Of a stretch of 64,000 nt of DNA, positions 7,798-14,838 are shown in pieces. A program made the position numbers and the translations under genes. Source of the DNA: Celerinatantimonas diazotrophica (GTDB lineage: Bacteria; Pseudomonadota; Gammaproteobacteria; Enterobacterales; Celerinatantimonadaceae); NCBI RefSeq assembly GCF_004339545.1, contig NZ_SMGD01000015.1, forward strand, positions 130,859-194,858. The letters run 5' to 3'. How positions within the stretch are numbered: the first letter of the stretch is position 1; the number at the start of each line of letters is the position of its first letter. Under the pieces are notes generated by a model. The model was not told where the DNA came from, did no database searches, and worked only from the letters and a program-made list of their open reading frames with translations.

Positions 7798-8148
7798 GTG
7801 TATACGGAAAATGACAAATCACTTTTAATATATATTGCAGATTATTTTGTTAAAACAGGTAATAATAGCATAATGGTTTCTGAACTCGAAACTCTAGCAT
7901 TTTATTCAGAAGCATCAATAAACAAATTCAGGGCTCTAAAGTTGGTAAAATATGATACAGAAATATCAATTCAGATTTTTCCATCTATAGTTTCAGAAAG
8001 GGACAAGCTTCAAACTCTACCTGATTACTTTAAAAACACCAAAAAATGGTGGTTTAGTAAAAAGTGGGCTGTACCAATAACAGTCATTTTTTTAGTTTTG
8101 CCTGCGCTGAAGACATATATAGATCTGGTTAGTTTGCTTTTTAATTGA
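7798..8148 (+). CDS. Small membrane-anchored hypothetical protein
   Basis: A 116-residue protein with a soluble N-terminal part of about 80 residues, possibly winged-helix-like (D-Y-F-V-K-T-G..I-M-V-S-E-L-E-T-L). One C-terminal TM segment (V-P-I-T-V-I-F-L-V-L-P-A-L) follows a K-K-W-W motif. The frame opens at a GTG at 7774 inside the putative attC. I choose GTG 7798 because AAGGAAAA precedes it. Not recognised; AT-rich, single-gene cassette. Confidence 0.55.
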   Translation: MYTENDKSLLIYIADYFVKTGNNSIMVSELETLAFYSEASINKFRALKLVKYDTEISIQIFPSIVSERDKLQTLPDYFKNTKKWWFSKKWAVPITVIFLVLPALKTYIDLVSLLFN

Positions 8149-8150
8149 AT

Positions 8151-8210
8151 GCTAATAAACGAGTCAATTAGGACGCTCGCAAGCTCAAGCCTATTATGCG
8201 GGCGTTATAA
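8151..8210 (+). repeat. Integron attC site 11
   Basis: Right core GTTATAA is intact. The left box is GCTAATA (C to T in TAAC). The interior CAATTAGGACGCTCGCAAGC matches sites 5424 and 11200. Confidence 0.7.
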
Positions 8211-8233
8211 AGCTCGAAGAAAAAGGACATTTC

Positions 8234-8743
8234 GTGGAAATTCGAACAGGTAAACTTGATGATATTGCTGGTATCACCGACATCTTTAATTTTTATATTG
8301 AACACACCAATGCACGCTTTGAAGAAGTGCCATTTACGCTGGAAAATCGTCAGGAATGGTTTTCTCAGTTCTCTAGCACGAGCAAATATCAACTATATGT
8401 GGCTATAGAAAACGGCGTATTGCTAGGTTTTGCCTGTTCTCAACAGTACAGAGCAATTGCAGCTTTTGACGACACTGTAGAAGTGAGCGTTTATCTGGCA
8501 CAAGAAGCTAAGGGAAAAGGTTTAGGTTCTAAACTATATACTCAGTTGTTCTCATCCATTCGTGCTTATGGCGTCCACCGTGTATTGTCGGGTGTTGCAT
8601 TACCAAACGATGCCTCAGTTGCATTACATAAGCGGTTTGGTTTCAGAGAAGTCGGTGTTTTCAATGAATATGCGAAGAAACATGGGCAGTACATCAGCTC
8701 ATTGTGGTTAGAAAAGGCGTTTAACGTAGAGTCCGCTTTATAA
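8234..8743 (+). CDS. GNAT acetyltransferase, phosphinothricin-acetyltransferase-like
   Basis: The 169 residues match the Pat/Bar/YncA branch of GNATs: early I-T-D-I-F-N-F-Y-I, then F-E-E-V-P-F-T, the motif V-S-V-Y-L-A-Q-E-A-K-G-K-G-L-G for acetyl-CoA, and N-D-A-S-V-A-L-H-K-R-F-G-F near the end. Enzymes of this branch acetylate methionine sulfone, sulfoximine or phosphinothricin-type substrates. The true substrate here is unknown. The GTG start at 8234 follows AAAAAGGA. Single-gene cassette. Confidence 0.88.
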   Translation: MEIRTGKLDDIAGITDIFNFYIEHTNARFEEVPFTLENRQEWFSQFSSTSKYQLYVAIENGVLLGFACSQQYRAIAAFDDTVEVSVYLAQEAKGKGLGSKLYTQLFSSIRAYGVHRVLSGVALPNDASVALHKRFGFREVGVFNEYAKKHGQYISSLWLEKAFNVESAL

Positions 8744-8857
8744 CAATTTAAGTGATTCACCACGCTTGGCATTCTTGGTTTGAGTTTAGTTAAATGATTA
8801 GGGCGTCCAAATTGAGTGGTGTGGTAGCGTCGTTCACACCTTAACCAGGCGTTATGC
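8738..8857 (+). repeat. Integron attC site 12, VCR-length
   Basis: TTATAAC to GTTATGC, 120 bp, the length and inner wording (GAGTTTAGT, GCGTTCACC region) of Vibrio-type repeats. Confidence 0.85.
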
Positions 8858-8881
8858 CTTTCAAAGAAAAAGGAACCTTCG

Positions 8882-9535
8882 ATGTTTAAAATAGAGACTA
8901 AGCGTTTGATCATTCGGGATATGACTCCGAACGATGAGAGGGCTTTTGTTGCTATGTCTCAGGATGCTAAATATCAGCGTTTCTATGATGAAAGTGATTG
9001 TGATCCTAATAAATATCGAGAGTTGACAGACTTGTTCATTACTCAGGCTTCTGAGAAGCCACGAAAATCATACCAATTAGCTGTTGAATGTAAGGCATCA
9101 AGGGAGTTCATCGGGACGGTTTGTCTACGCCTAGAGGATAATCAGCAAGCTTCAATGGGGTGTGCGTTTTCAAAGGAATCTCAAGGTCATAAATTGAGTC
9201 ATGAAGCCGCCTTAGCTCTTGCAAACTTTGGCTTTACAGAATTGGGCGTTCACCGTATCTATGCGGAGACAATCAGTAGGAATCTGCCAGCCATTAAGCT
9301 TTGTAAGTCTTTAGGTATGCGCCAAGAAGCTCATTTTAGAGAGCATCGCTTTTTCAAGGGACAGTGGTGGGATACAGTCGTTTTGGCAGTCCTTCGAACA
9401 AGGCATAATCAACGCTTGCTGTTTGACCTTAAACCAAACCCTACGCGTTTTTGTGCTACTCGCTATGCTCAAACATTAACACCAAAGCACTTCTGTGTTG
9501 GTGCAGTTGAAGCGGGCGTTTTTTTGCTTATTTGA
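8882..9535 (+). CDS. RimJ/RimL-type GNAT acetyltransferase with C-terminal read-through into attC
   Basis: A 217-residue frame. Residues 1-175 are a typical RimJ/RimL-like GNAT: I-E-T-K-R-L-I-I-R start, M-G-C-A-F-S-K-E-S-Q-G-H-K-L region, then G-V-H-R-I-Y-A-E and N-L-P-A-I-K-L-C-K-S-L-G-M. The last 40 or so residues are translated attC sequence, because the frame stays open across the site at 9403-9524. Family members usually end near residue 180. The tail probably has no function, or arose when a stop was lost as the attC decayed. Start ATG 8882. Confidence 0.85.
   Translation: MFKIETKRLIIRDMTPNDERAFVAMSQDAKYQRFYDESDCDPNKYRELTDLFITQASEKPRKSYQLAVECKASREFIGTVCLRLEDNQQASMGCAFSKESQGHKLSHEAALALANFGFTELGVHRIYAETISRNLPAIKLCKSLGMRQEAHFREHRFFKGQWWDTVVLAVLRTRHNQRLLFDLKPNPTRFCATRYAQTLTPKHFCVGAVEAGVFLLI
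9403..9524 (+). repeat. Decayed integron attC site 13 inside a reading frame
   Basis: GCATAAT at the left and GCGGGCGTTTTTTT at the right, 122 bp, with the VCR-type ends CAACGCTTG and TTGAAGCGGGCGTT. It lies within the 3' end of the GNAT gene at 8882. Confidence 0.65.
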
Positions 9536-9555
9536 ATTATGGAGAATAAGGGTAA

Positions 9556-10560
9556 GTGATATTCCCACAAGCTTTAAAAGTTGGTGATAAAATTGGCTTT
9601 TTTTCACCGTCATCACCAGCAACGGCTTTTGCGCCAAATCGTTTCAAGCGAGCAAAGTCTTATCTGGAATCTCAAGGCTTTGAGCTAATCGAGGGGCATC
9701 TTACTGGCCGTTCTGATTCATATCGCTCAGGTTCAATTCTAGAACGCGCAGAAGAGTTTAACCGATTAATCCGTGACCCTAATGTACGGTGTATCATGTC
9801 TACAATTGGTGGTAGCAATAGTAATTCTCTATTGCCCTACATCGATTATGAAGCACTCAGGAACGATCCCAAGATTATCATTGGCTATTCTGATGTAACG
9901 GCTTTGCTATTGGGTATCTATGCTCAAACAGGTCTTATTACATTTTATGGCCCAGCACTGGTTGCATCATTTGGTGAGTTTCCACCCTTAGTCGAGGAAA
10001 CGCTTCAATCCTTTCTGGAAATCTTGTGTTCGGAGTCTGATTCGTATCAGTACACAATGCCTCCGTCGTGGACAGACGTGAAGCACGACTGGGAAACTCA
10101 AAACTCACCAAAATCTACTTACATAAATGAATGGCAGTTTTTAGGTCGTGGCCAAGTTAGAGGCCGTATAATTGGTGGTAATCTCAATACTATGGCAGGT
10201 ATATGGGGTAGCCAATATATGCCAGAGATAGAGTCAGGTGACATCCTCCTGCTTGAAGACTCTCTTAAAGGTATAGAAACTGTCGAACGTTCTTTTGCCC
10301 ATCTAATGGCCTGTGGTGTGTTTGAAAAGGTGGGTGCAATTGTATTAGGCAAACATGAACTGTTTAATGACAAAGGGACGGGGCGTACGCCGCTTGATGT
10401 TTTGCTTGAAGTGTTAAATGGTAAAAATGTTCCTATAGTTTATGGTTTCGACAGTTGTCATACGCATCCCATGTTGGTTACCCCACTAGGGGTCCAGGCT
10501 TCAATTGATTTTGACAGCCAAACTATTGGGCTTGAAAGTCGGTGGGTATCAGCAAAATAA
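9556..10560 (+). CDS. S66 family peptidase (LD-carboxypeptidase / MccF-like)
   Basis: A 334-residue serine peptidase of family S66. The nucleophile is in I-I-G-Y-S-D-V-T-A-L. The glutamate of the catalytic triad is likely in L-L-E-D-S-L-K-G-I-E. The histidine is in C-H-T-H-P-M-L-V-T-P-L-G. Relatives either recycle murein tetrapeptides (LdcA) or cleave and inactivate microcin C and related aminoacyl nucleotides (MccF). The sequence order and length lean toward the MccF-like group, which would fit a resistance cassette, but this is inference. Start GTG 9556, with GGAG 11 bp upstream. Confidence 0.88.
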   Translation: MIFPQALKVGDKIGFFSPSSPATAFAPNRFKRAKSYLESQGFELIEGHLTGRSDSYRSGSILERAEEFNRLIRDPNVRCIMSTIGGSNSNSLLPYIDYEALRNDPKIIIGYSDVTALLLGIYAQTGLITFYGPALVASFGEFPPLVEETLQSFLEILCSESDSYQYTMPPSWTDVKHDWETQNSPKSTYINEWQFLGRGQVRGRIIGGNLNTMAGIWGSQYMPEIESGDILLLEDSLKGIETVERSFAHLMACGVFEKVGAIVLGKHELFNDKGTGRTPLDVLLEVLNGKNVPIVYGFDSCHTHPMLVTPLGVQASIDFDSQTIGLESRWVSAK

Positions 10561-10651
10561 CAAGGTATTTTAGAGTGATTCACAACGCTTGGTATTTTCG
10601 CTTCGCTCAAGTATAGCCAAGCGATGTTCCCACTTTAATGCGGCGTTAGAA
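10555..10651 (+). repeat. Integron attC site 14
   Basis: AAATAAC to GTTAGAA, 97 bp, overlapping the preceding stop codon. CGCTTGG and CCAAGCG form the inner stem. Confidence 0.85.
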
Positions 10652-10674
10652 GCCTTAATTGGAGATTGTTATCT

Positions 10675-11205
10675 ATGGAAACAGAAAGGCTTAAGCTACT
10701 TCCTCCGTCAATGGAGTATCAGCCTTTGATGCTCGAAGCGATACGAGAGAGCCAAGATGAGCTTGGTGTTTATCTCCCTTGGGTTCCATATGCGTTGACT
10801 GAAACAGAATCCATCGAAAATACAAAGCAGGCTATCAGCAATTTTGAGAACTTTGAAGGTGAGTTACGATATTCAATCATCGAGAAAAGCACGGGTCGTT
10901 TTCTAGGAGTAATAGGGCTTATTATTCGTGACAAAACAATTCCGTATTTTGAAATTGGTTATTGGCTACGCAGTTCGAGCGTTGGTTATGGCTTCATTTC
11001 GGAAGCTGTTAAAGCTGTAGAAACATACGCATTCAAAGAACTTAAGGCTAATCGTCTCGAAATCAAAGCTGCGGTAGATAACTTGAAAAGTCGATCTGTA
11101 GCAGAGCGTGGTGGATATACATTCGAGGGGATACTGTGCAATGACCGAAGATTGCCGTCAGGTGAGTTGAGTAGTACGGCAATGTATGCGAAAATAGGCT
11201 TATAA
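10675..11205 (+). CDS. RimJ/RimL-type GNAT acetyltransferase
   Basis: A 176-residue protein resembling ribosomal-protein-serine acetyltransferases: M-E-T-E-R-L-K-L start, L-P-W-V at about residue 38, F-E-I-G-Y-W-L-R-S-S..G-Y-G-F-I-S-E-A as CoA motif, then N-R-L-E-I-K-A and S-R-S-V-A-E-R-G-G-Y-T-F-E-G. An upstream TTG at 10666 is in frame, but ATG 10675 is better placed behind GGAG at 10661. The target N-terminus or small molecule is unknown. Confidence 0.87.
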   Translation: METERLKLLPPSMEYQPLMLEAIRESQDELGVYLPWVPYALTETESIENTKQAISNFENFEGELRYSIIEKSTGRFLGVIGLIIRDKTIPYFEIGYWLRSSSVGYGFISEAVKAVETYAFKELKANRLEIKAAVDNLKSRSVAERGGYTFEGILCNDRRLPSGELSSTAMYAKIGL

Positions 11206-11261
11206 CAAACGTGTCAATTAGAACGCTCGCGAGCTCGCACCTATTTACGTGGGCGCTAGGA
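11200..11261 (+). repeat. Integron attC site 15, mutated core
   Basis: TTATAAC at the left. The core is GCTAGGA instead of GTTAGGA. The interior belongs with sites 5424 and 8151. Confidence 0.7.
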
Positions 11262-11276
11262 CTTGTGGGAGATTTT

Positions 11277-11591
11277 ATGGCACTTCAAGATCAACCCGCT
11301 TACATTATCAAAATGCGAGCAAAACCGGGTCTAGGCGACAAGCTTTTCGAATTGGTTCGCGCTGGAATGACGAAATCTGGGGCTTCCGAACGATTCATCA
11401 TTGCTCGTGAGGACGGAGACCCAGACATCCTTTGGAATGTTGAGGTCTTTAAATCCGACCAAGCTAAAGTCAACTATGAGAATAGCCCGCTCGCTGACGA
11501 ACTCAGCGACGAGATCATTAATCTTTTGGCCGAGCCGCCTATGCGCATTCCAGTCCATCCATATGCAGCTCTTCCCATCAATGTGTCCTAA
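11277..11591 (+). CDS. ABM-type dimeric alpha-beta barrel protein (putative quinol monooxygenase)
   Basis: A 104-residue protein with the ABM pattern: Y-I-I-K-M-R-A-K-P-G as first strand, L-V-R-A-G-M-T-K-S-G-A-S-E-R-F-I helix-strand, then W-N-V-E-V-F-K-S and a C-terminal helix. Relatives are cofactor-free monooxygenases acting on quinols, or heme or polyketide-binding proteins. ATG 11277 is preceded by GGGAG. A frame extension to 11211 would translate the attC and is rejected. Confidence 0.78.
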   Translation: MALQDQPAYIIKMRAKPGLGDKLFELVRAGMTKSGASERFIIAREDGDPDILWNVEVFKSDQAKVNYENSPLADELSDEIINLLAEPPMRIPVHPYAALPINVS

Positions 11592-11645
11592 CTATTCATT
11601 CAAGCCAACGCCGCTCTGTGGTGCGCCTTAATTCAGTCGTTAAAT
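11586..11645 (+). repeat. Integron attC site 16, canonical 60-bp type
   Basis: TCCTAAC to GTTAAAT, 60 bp, with CAAGCC.ACGCCGCTCTG and GTGCGCCTTAA. This is very close in wording to the 59-base elements of mobile class 1 integrons and is the best-preserved site in the window. Confidence 0.9.
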
Positions 11646-11661
11646 CTAGGGGAGTCATAAA

Positions 11662-12024
11662 ATGATCTTCGGAATAAACCACGTACAGATCAGTATTCCA
11701 AAGGGGGCAGAAGAGCAAGCACGCCTTTTTTATTGTGAATTACTAGGACTAACGGAATTGGAAAAGCCGGAAGTGCTAAAGCGTAATGGCGGCCTTTGGT
11801 TAAAAGTTGGTTCAACTCAGCTTCATTTAGGCATAGAAGACTTAGAGAATCGACATAAGTCAAAAGCGCATGTGGCTTTTGAAATTGAAGACGAACAAAG
11901 CATGCGTGAATTGCTTCAATGCAATAATGTTGAAGTTATGGAAAATACTCAAATCAAAGGTTATAAACGCTTTGATATTCGAGATCCATTTGGTAATAGA
12001 CTTGAATTCATGGAAAAAATTTAA
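11662..12024 (+). CDS. VOC superfamily protein
   Basis: A 120-residue VOC protein. I-N-H-V-Q-I-S-I-P begins the first beta-alpha-beta-beta-beta unit. Q-L-H-L-G-I-E-D gives a second likely metal histidine and R-L-E-F-M-E the final glutamate, so the H-H-E metal site seems complete. This pattern is seen in glyoxalase-like and fosfomycin/thiol-transferase-like members. ATG 11662 follows AGGGGAG. Single-gene cassette bordered by the canonical attC on the left and a mutated one on the right. Confidence 0.86.
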   Translation: MIFGINHVQISIPKGAEEQARLFYCELLGLTELEKPEVLKRNGGLWLKVGSTQLHLGIEDLENRHKSKAHVAFEIEDEQSMRELLQCNNVEVMENTQIKGYKRFDIRDPFGNRLEFMEKI

Positions 12025-12084
12025 CAAATTGTAGTACGCAGCCCTTACCGGGCTTTGGGCGGCAACTGAGCTTCGGCGTCATGT
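12019..12084 (+). repeat. Integron attC site 17, mutated core
   Basis: ATTTAAC at the left. The core is GTCATGT where GTTATGT is expected. Inner stem GCCCTTACCGGGC. Confidence 0.65.
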
Positions 12085-12099
12085 ATCAAAAGGTAATTC

Positions 12100-12375
12100 A
12101 TGTCAAAAGTAACATTGAAAGGCTTTATTTTAGTTCTTGAGTCGGAGCTTGAATTAGTAAAAAGTGAGTTGGTAAACCATAAACGTCTGACTCTCGAAGA
12201 AACTGGGTGTATCACGTTTAGTGTCATTCAAAATTCGGAAAATTCTCTTCGTTTCGACGTTTATGAAGAGTTTGCGGATAAAGCGTCTTTTGCACAACAT
12301 CAGAAAAGAGTTAAAGCTTCTCATTGGGGTAAAGTGACAGTTAACGTTGAACGTCACTATGAAATCTTTGAGTAA
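12100..12375 (+). CDS. Antibiotic biosynthesis monooxygenase (ABM) domain protein
   Basis: The 91 residues are a full ABM domain: K-G-F-I-L-V strand, N-H-K-R-L-T-L-E-E-T-G-C-I-T-F-S-V-I turn and strand, F-D-V-Y-E-E-F-A-D-K-A-S-F-A-Q-H-Q as the signature segment, then V-E-R-H-Y-E-I-F. Such proteins work as homodimers on quinone-like compounds or reactive aldehydes. ATG 12100 follows AAAAGG. Single-gene cassette. Confidence 0.87.
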   Translation: MSKVTLKGFILVLESELELVKSELVNHKRLTLEETGCITFSVIQNSENSLRFDVYEEFADKASFAQHQKRVKASHWGKVTVNVERHYEIFE

Positions 12376-12381
12376 ATGCAC

Positions 12382-12503
12382 CACAAACAATTTAAGAGTG
12401 ATTTGGCACACGTGGCATTTTGGGTTTGCATTGGGTTTAGTGGTTAAGGTGGTATGCGGCGGCATCGGTATTGCGCGTCGCACTACTTAATTGGGCGTTG
12501 GAA
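12382..12503 (+). repeat. Integron attC site 18, VCR-length
   Basis: Right end GGGCGTTGGAA is intact. The left box reads CACAAAC instead of xxTAAC. At 122 bp it falls in the Vibrio-like size class. Confidence 0.7.
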
Positions 12504-12511
12504 TCTATTAA

Positions 12512-13024
12512 ATGAGTATCGGATTAAAAAGAGGCACAGTAAAACTTTCTGAATATTCAGATGATTGGCCTAATGAGTACGAAAAAGAATCCTTGTTAAT
12601 AATGACGTTGGCAGGAAAATATATTTCTCGAATTGAACATATAGGTAGTACAAGTGTTCCAGGGTTGAACGCAAAGCCAATTATTGATATCAGCATAGAA
12701 GTCGATTCAAAAGCACAATTGGAAATGTTGGTAAAATCATTACCAAGTGACATATATGAGTACTTTGGCGAACGAGATATTCCTGGAGATTATTTTTTTG
12801 CAAAGGGTTCAGAGGCAATGCGTACTCACTACATTCATGTTTCTTTGCGAGCGAGTAATCGGTTAGATAATTATATAAAATTTCGTGATGCGCTTCGGTC
12901 AAATCCAATTTTGGCTTCAGAGTATCGAAATTTGAAGGAAAGGTTATCTAATCAATACCAAAATGACAGAAAATCGTATACAGAGTTAAAAGGTCAATTG
13001 ATAGCAGAGGTGATCAATTCCTAA
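12512..13024 (+). CDS. GrpB family (UPF0157) nucleotidyltransferase-fold protein
   Basis: A 170-residue GrpB-family member. Hallmarks are the I-E-H-I-G-S-T-S-V-P-G-L block with A-K-P-I-I-D-I-S-I about 12 residues on (the G-S...D-x-x pattern of the nucleotidyltransferase fold), then H-Y-I-H-V and F-R-D-A-L-R-S-N-P near the C terminus. The family's reaction is not known. Start ATG 12512, with only GGAA as a weak ribosome-binding site from the attC core. A second, diverged GrpB gene lies at 28457. Confidence 0.88.
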   Translation: MSIGLKRGTVKLSEYSDDWPNEYEKESLLIMTLAGKYISRIEHIGSTSVPGLNAKPIIDISIEVDSKAQLEMLVKSLPSDIYEYFGERDIPGDYFFAKGSEAMRTHYIHVSLRASNRLDNYIKFRDALRSNPILASEYRNLKERLSNQYQNDRKSYTELKGQLIAEVINS

Positions 13025-13143
13025 TAAGGCGCTTAAGATGGACCAACAAATTTTCGGCATTTTTGGTTCGCTTGAGTGTAGTGTATATGGTGGTCAATTG
13101 AGTGAAGTGGTAAGTTTGTTAGCCACTTAGCTCTGTGTTAGGT
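13019..13143 (+). repeat. Integron attC site 19, near-duplicate of site 21
   Basis: TCCTAAT to GTTAGGT, 125 bp. About 90 percent identical by eye to 14697-14821 (GCTTAAGATGG.CCAACAAATTTTCGGC and so on). Confidence 0.85.
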
Positions 13144-13152
13144 ATCATAAAT

Positions 13153-13338
13153 ATGAATTCACTTTGGTTTACCTACATTACCGGCGTCGCTTCTCTTTTG
13201 GGGTTTATTGTCCAAGTTTTCGATCTATTCCCAAAATACGGGGTCGCTAGAAGATCTGTGTTTTTGGTCGTTTCCGGTGTATTTCTGGGCAGTCTGAGCT
13301 TCGCACACCGGATTCAAGTGAGTTATATCGCTTCTTGA
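13153..13338 (+). CDS. Small two-TM membrane protein
   Basis: A 61-residue protein with two hydrophobic segments, about residues 5-27 and 38-55, separated by a basic loop (K-Y-G-V-A-R-R-S). The frame opens at GTG 13135 inside the attC. ATG 13153 is chosen. Downstream the second frame stays open for about 50 codons, so this may be the intact N-terminal part of a once longer protein. Function unknown. Confidence 0.5.
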   Translation: MNSLWFTYITGVASLLGFIVQVFDLFPKYGVARRSVFLVVSGVFLGSLSFAHRIQVSYIAS

Positions 13339-13590
13339 AGTCCGAAGAGTGTAGTTCAGTAGAGCATTCTATCTTTTCGCCTAATCGTAAATCGGAACTA
13401 GATCAGCTATTTATTCATGGTGTTCCGGTTATTTTTGGGGGGCGTAAATCAAGCTTTAATTCCTTTGGCTAAACATGCTATAGAAGCTTTGTGCATTAGT
13501 AATCATCTTGGGATTTTAAAGCCAAACACAAAATACTCGTACTATCACCCACTACCGAGAATCTAGCAAAGCAACTTGAGTGGGTGCAGT
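13339..13590 (+). other. Probable gene remains in the 13144-13647 cassette
   Basis: No intact gene. Short open stretches lie in different frames: one ends with V-I-F-G-G-R-K-S-S-F-N-S-F-G, another contains A-K-H-A-I-E-A-L, and a third, K-Q-L-E-W-V-Q-Y-V-T, reads to a stop inside the attC at 13636. This patchwork is what a decayed coding sequence would look like. Confidence 0.4.
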
Positions 13591-13647
13591 ATGTAACGAG
13601 TCAAATCAGTCAGATGGCTAAAGCCGTCGCTGTTTGAGGCGTTAGGT
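13591..13647 (+). repeat. Integron attC site 20
   Basis: ATGTAAC to GTTAGGT, 57 bp, with GATGGCTAAAGCCGTC as inner stem. Confidence 0.7.
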
Positions 13648-13651
13648 GAAA

Positions 13652-14557
13652 CTACATCGCCACTGTATCGGGTATCGGCGTATCAGTACGTAAACGATTT
13701 TTTTGGGGTTGCTTAATTATGTGTGAGAATTCATTTAAATGAAGTTCTATTTGATTTAAGACGACATCATCAACAGTAGAATCAAATTTTCGTGCAAATA
13801 ATTTAGGACTAGCAATAAGATCTTTTGTATCCTCTGAAGTAAAAGTGCGTGGCCTTAGCTTTATATCGCCATCAGCCACCCAATCAATTAGACGTAAATC
13901 ATCCTGAATAATATTCCCATGACAATCATTGTTCATCATAACAGTTTGGAAAAAACCTTCATCCGCAATAAAGCAATTTTTATAATATGATTTGTATCGC
14001 TTAGATTCTTTTGCTGTGGATACAAATTCGCAAAATCTTCTGCTTACGATCATCCATTGAGTTCCTATATGGGGTGTTACTCCTTTTAAGAATTGACGAG
14101 AAATATTAGGCCTAAAAATATGATTTCTAATTTCAAAGCACATATCAAGGACACGATTCATGGTGTCAGGACGTACTTGAAGCTGATCTTTCGCAAGAAT
14201 ATATTCGTTATCTGGATTTTTTTCTAAAAATTTACGGATGTAATTTTGAGTTTTTAACGGGAAATCTTGACCACTGAGATTAATAAAGTGCGTCCAATCT
14301 TTATTGATTTCTAATAGCTTTTTTATTCCTCTAAGTTCGATATTTACTAGGCTATAACCACCCCATTTAGCTTTTTCTGGTTTAAGTATGTAGGCATTTG
14401 GATAATCATTTAAAAATGTTTTGATGCTTTCTGAGATTTCACGGCTAGAGGATTTGTCTACATGAATGAGATAATGATTCAGAGGGTGATATATTGCTTT
14501 AAACATGCGTTTAAACTGTTCTGGGTATCGGTGAACAAGAATAAGGTATGCGATCAT
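13652..14557 (-). CDS. GT14 family beta-1,6-N-acetylglucosaminyltransferase (Branch/core-2), reversed cassette gene
   Basis: A 301-residue glycosyltransferase of CAZy family GT14. In order it shows Y-L-I-L-V-H-R-Y-P at the N terminus, L-I-H-V-D-K, K-W-G-G-Y-S-L-V, F-I-N-L-S-G-Q-D-F-P-L, G-T-Q-W-M-I-V-S-R and A-D-E-G-F-F-Q-T. It is likely to add a sugar, perhaps GlcNAc, to a surface polysaccharide. Donor and acceptor are not visible. The frame extends to 14698, but ATG 14557 is preceded by a good AGGAG and begins the conserved strand. It is the only complete gene in the array on the minus strand, so it needs its own promoter. Confidence 0.87.
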   Translation of the reverse strand: MIAYLILVHRYPEQFKRMFKAIYHPLNHYLIHVDKSSSREISESIKTFLNDYPNAYILKPEKAKWGGYSLVNIELRGIKKLLEINKDWTHFINLSGQDFPLKTQNYIRKFLEKNPDNEYILAKDQLQVRPDTMNRVLDMCFEIRNHIFRPNISRQFLKGVTPHIGTQWMIVSRRFCEFVSTAKESKRYKSYYKNCFIADEGFFQTVMMNNDCHGNIIQDDLRLIDWVADGDIKLRPRTFTSEDTKDLIASPKLFARKFDSTVDDVVLNQIELHLNEFSHIIKQPQKNRLRTDTPIPDTVAM

Positions 14558-14646
14558 GGTAACTCCTGAGAAAACAGGAATTTTGATTTTTACGCTCCTG
14601 TTCATTTTAAGTAAGGAATAATGGCAAGGCGTATTCTTGTCGCCTA

Positions 14647-14676
14647 TATATATGGGGACTAAAATCAACAATTCAA
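14647..14676 (-). promoter_or_regulatory. Possible sigma-70 promoter for the reversed GT14 gene
   Basis: Read on the minus strand, TTGAAT (14671-14676) and TATATA (14647-14652) are 18 bp apart, about 90 bp before the start codon. The match is modest and rests on pattern only. Confidence 0.35.
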
Positions 14677-14696
14677 TGGCGCAAGTATTATATATC

Positions 14697-14821
14697 ACCT
14701 AACGAGATGCTTAAGATGGGCCAACAAATTTTCGGCATTTTTGGTTCGTTTGAGTGTAGTGTATATGGTGGTCAATTGAGTGGAGTGGCAAGTTTGTTAG
14801 CTACTTGGCTCTTTGTTAACC
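14697..14821 (+). repeat. Integron attC site 21, near-duplicate of site 19
   Basis: ACCTAAC to GTTAACC, 125 bp. The left box matches RYYYAAC exactly. The pair of sites 19 and 21 encloses two cassettes. Confidence 0.88.
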
Positions 14822-14838
14822 CGTTTAAGAGGCTTAGT

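Noticed and set aside
13135-13152. Upstream GTG start for the small membrane protein
   Set aside because: It lies inside the attC core. Several cassette frames are extended in this way by chance.
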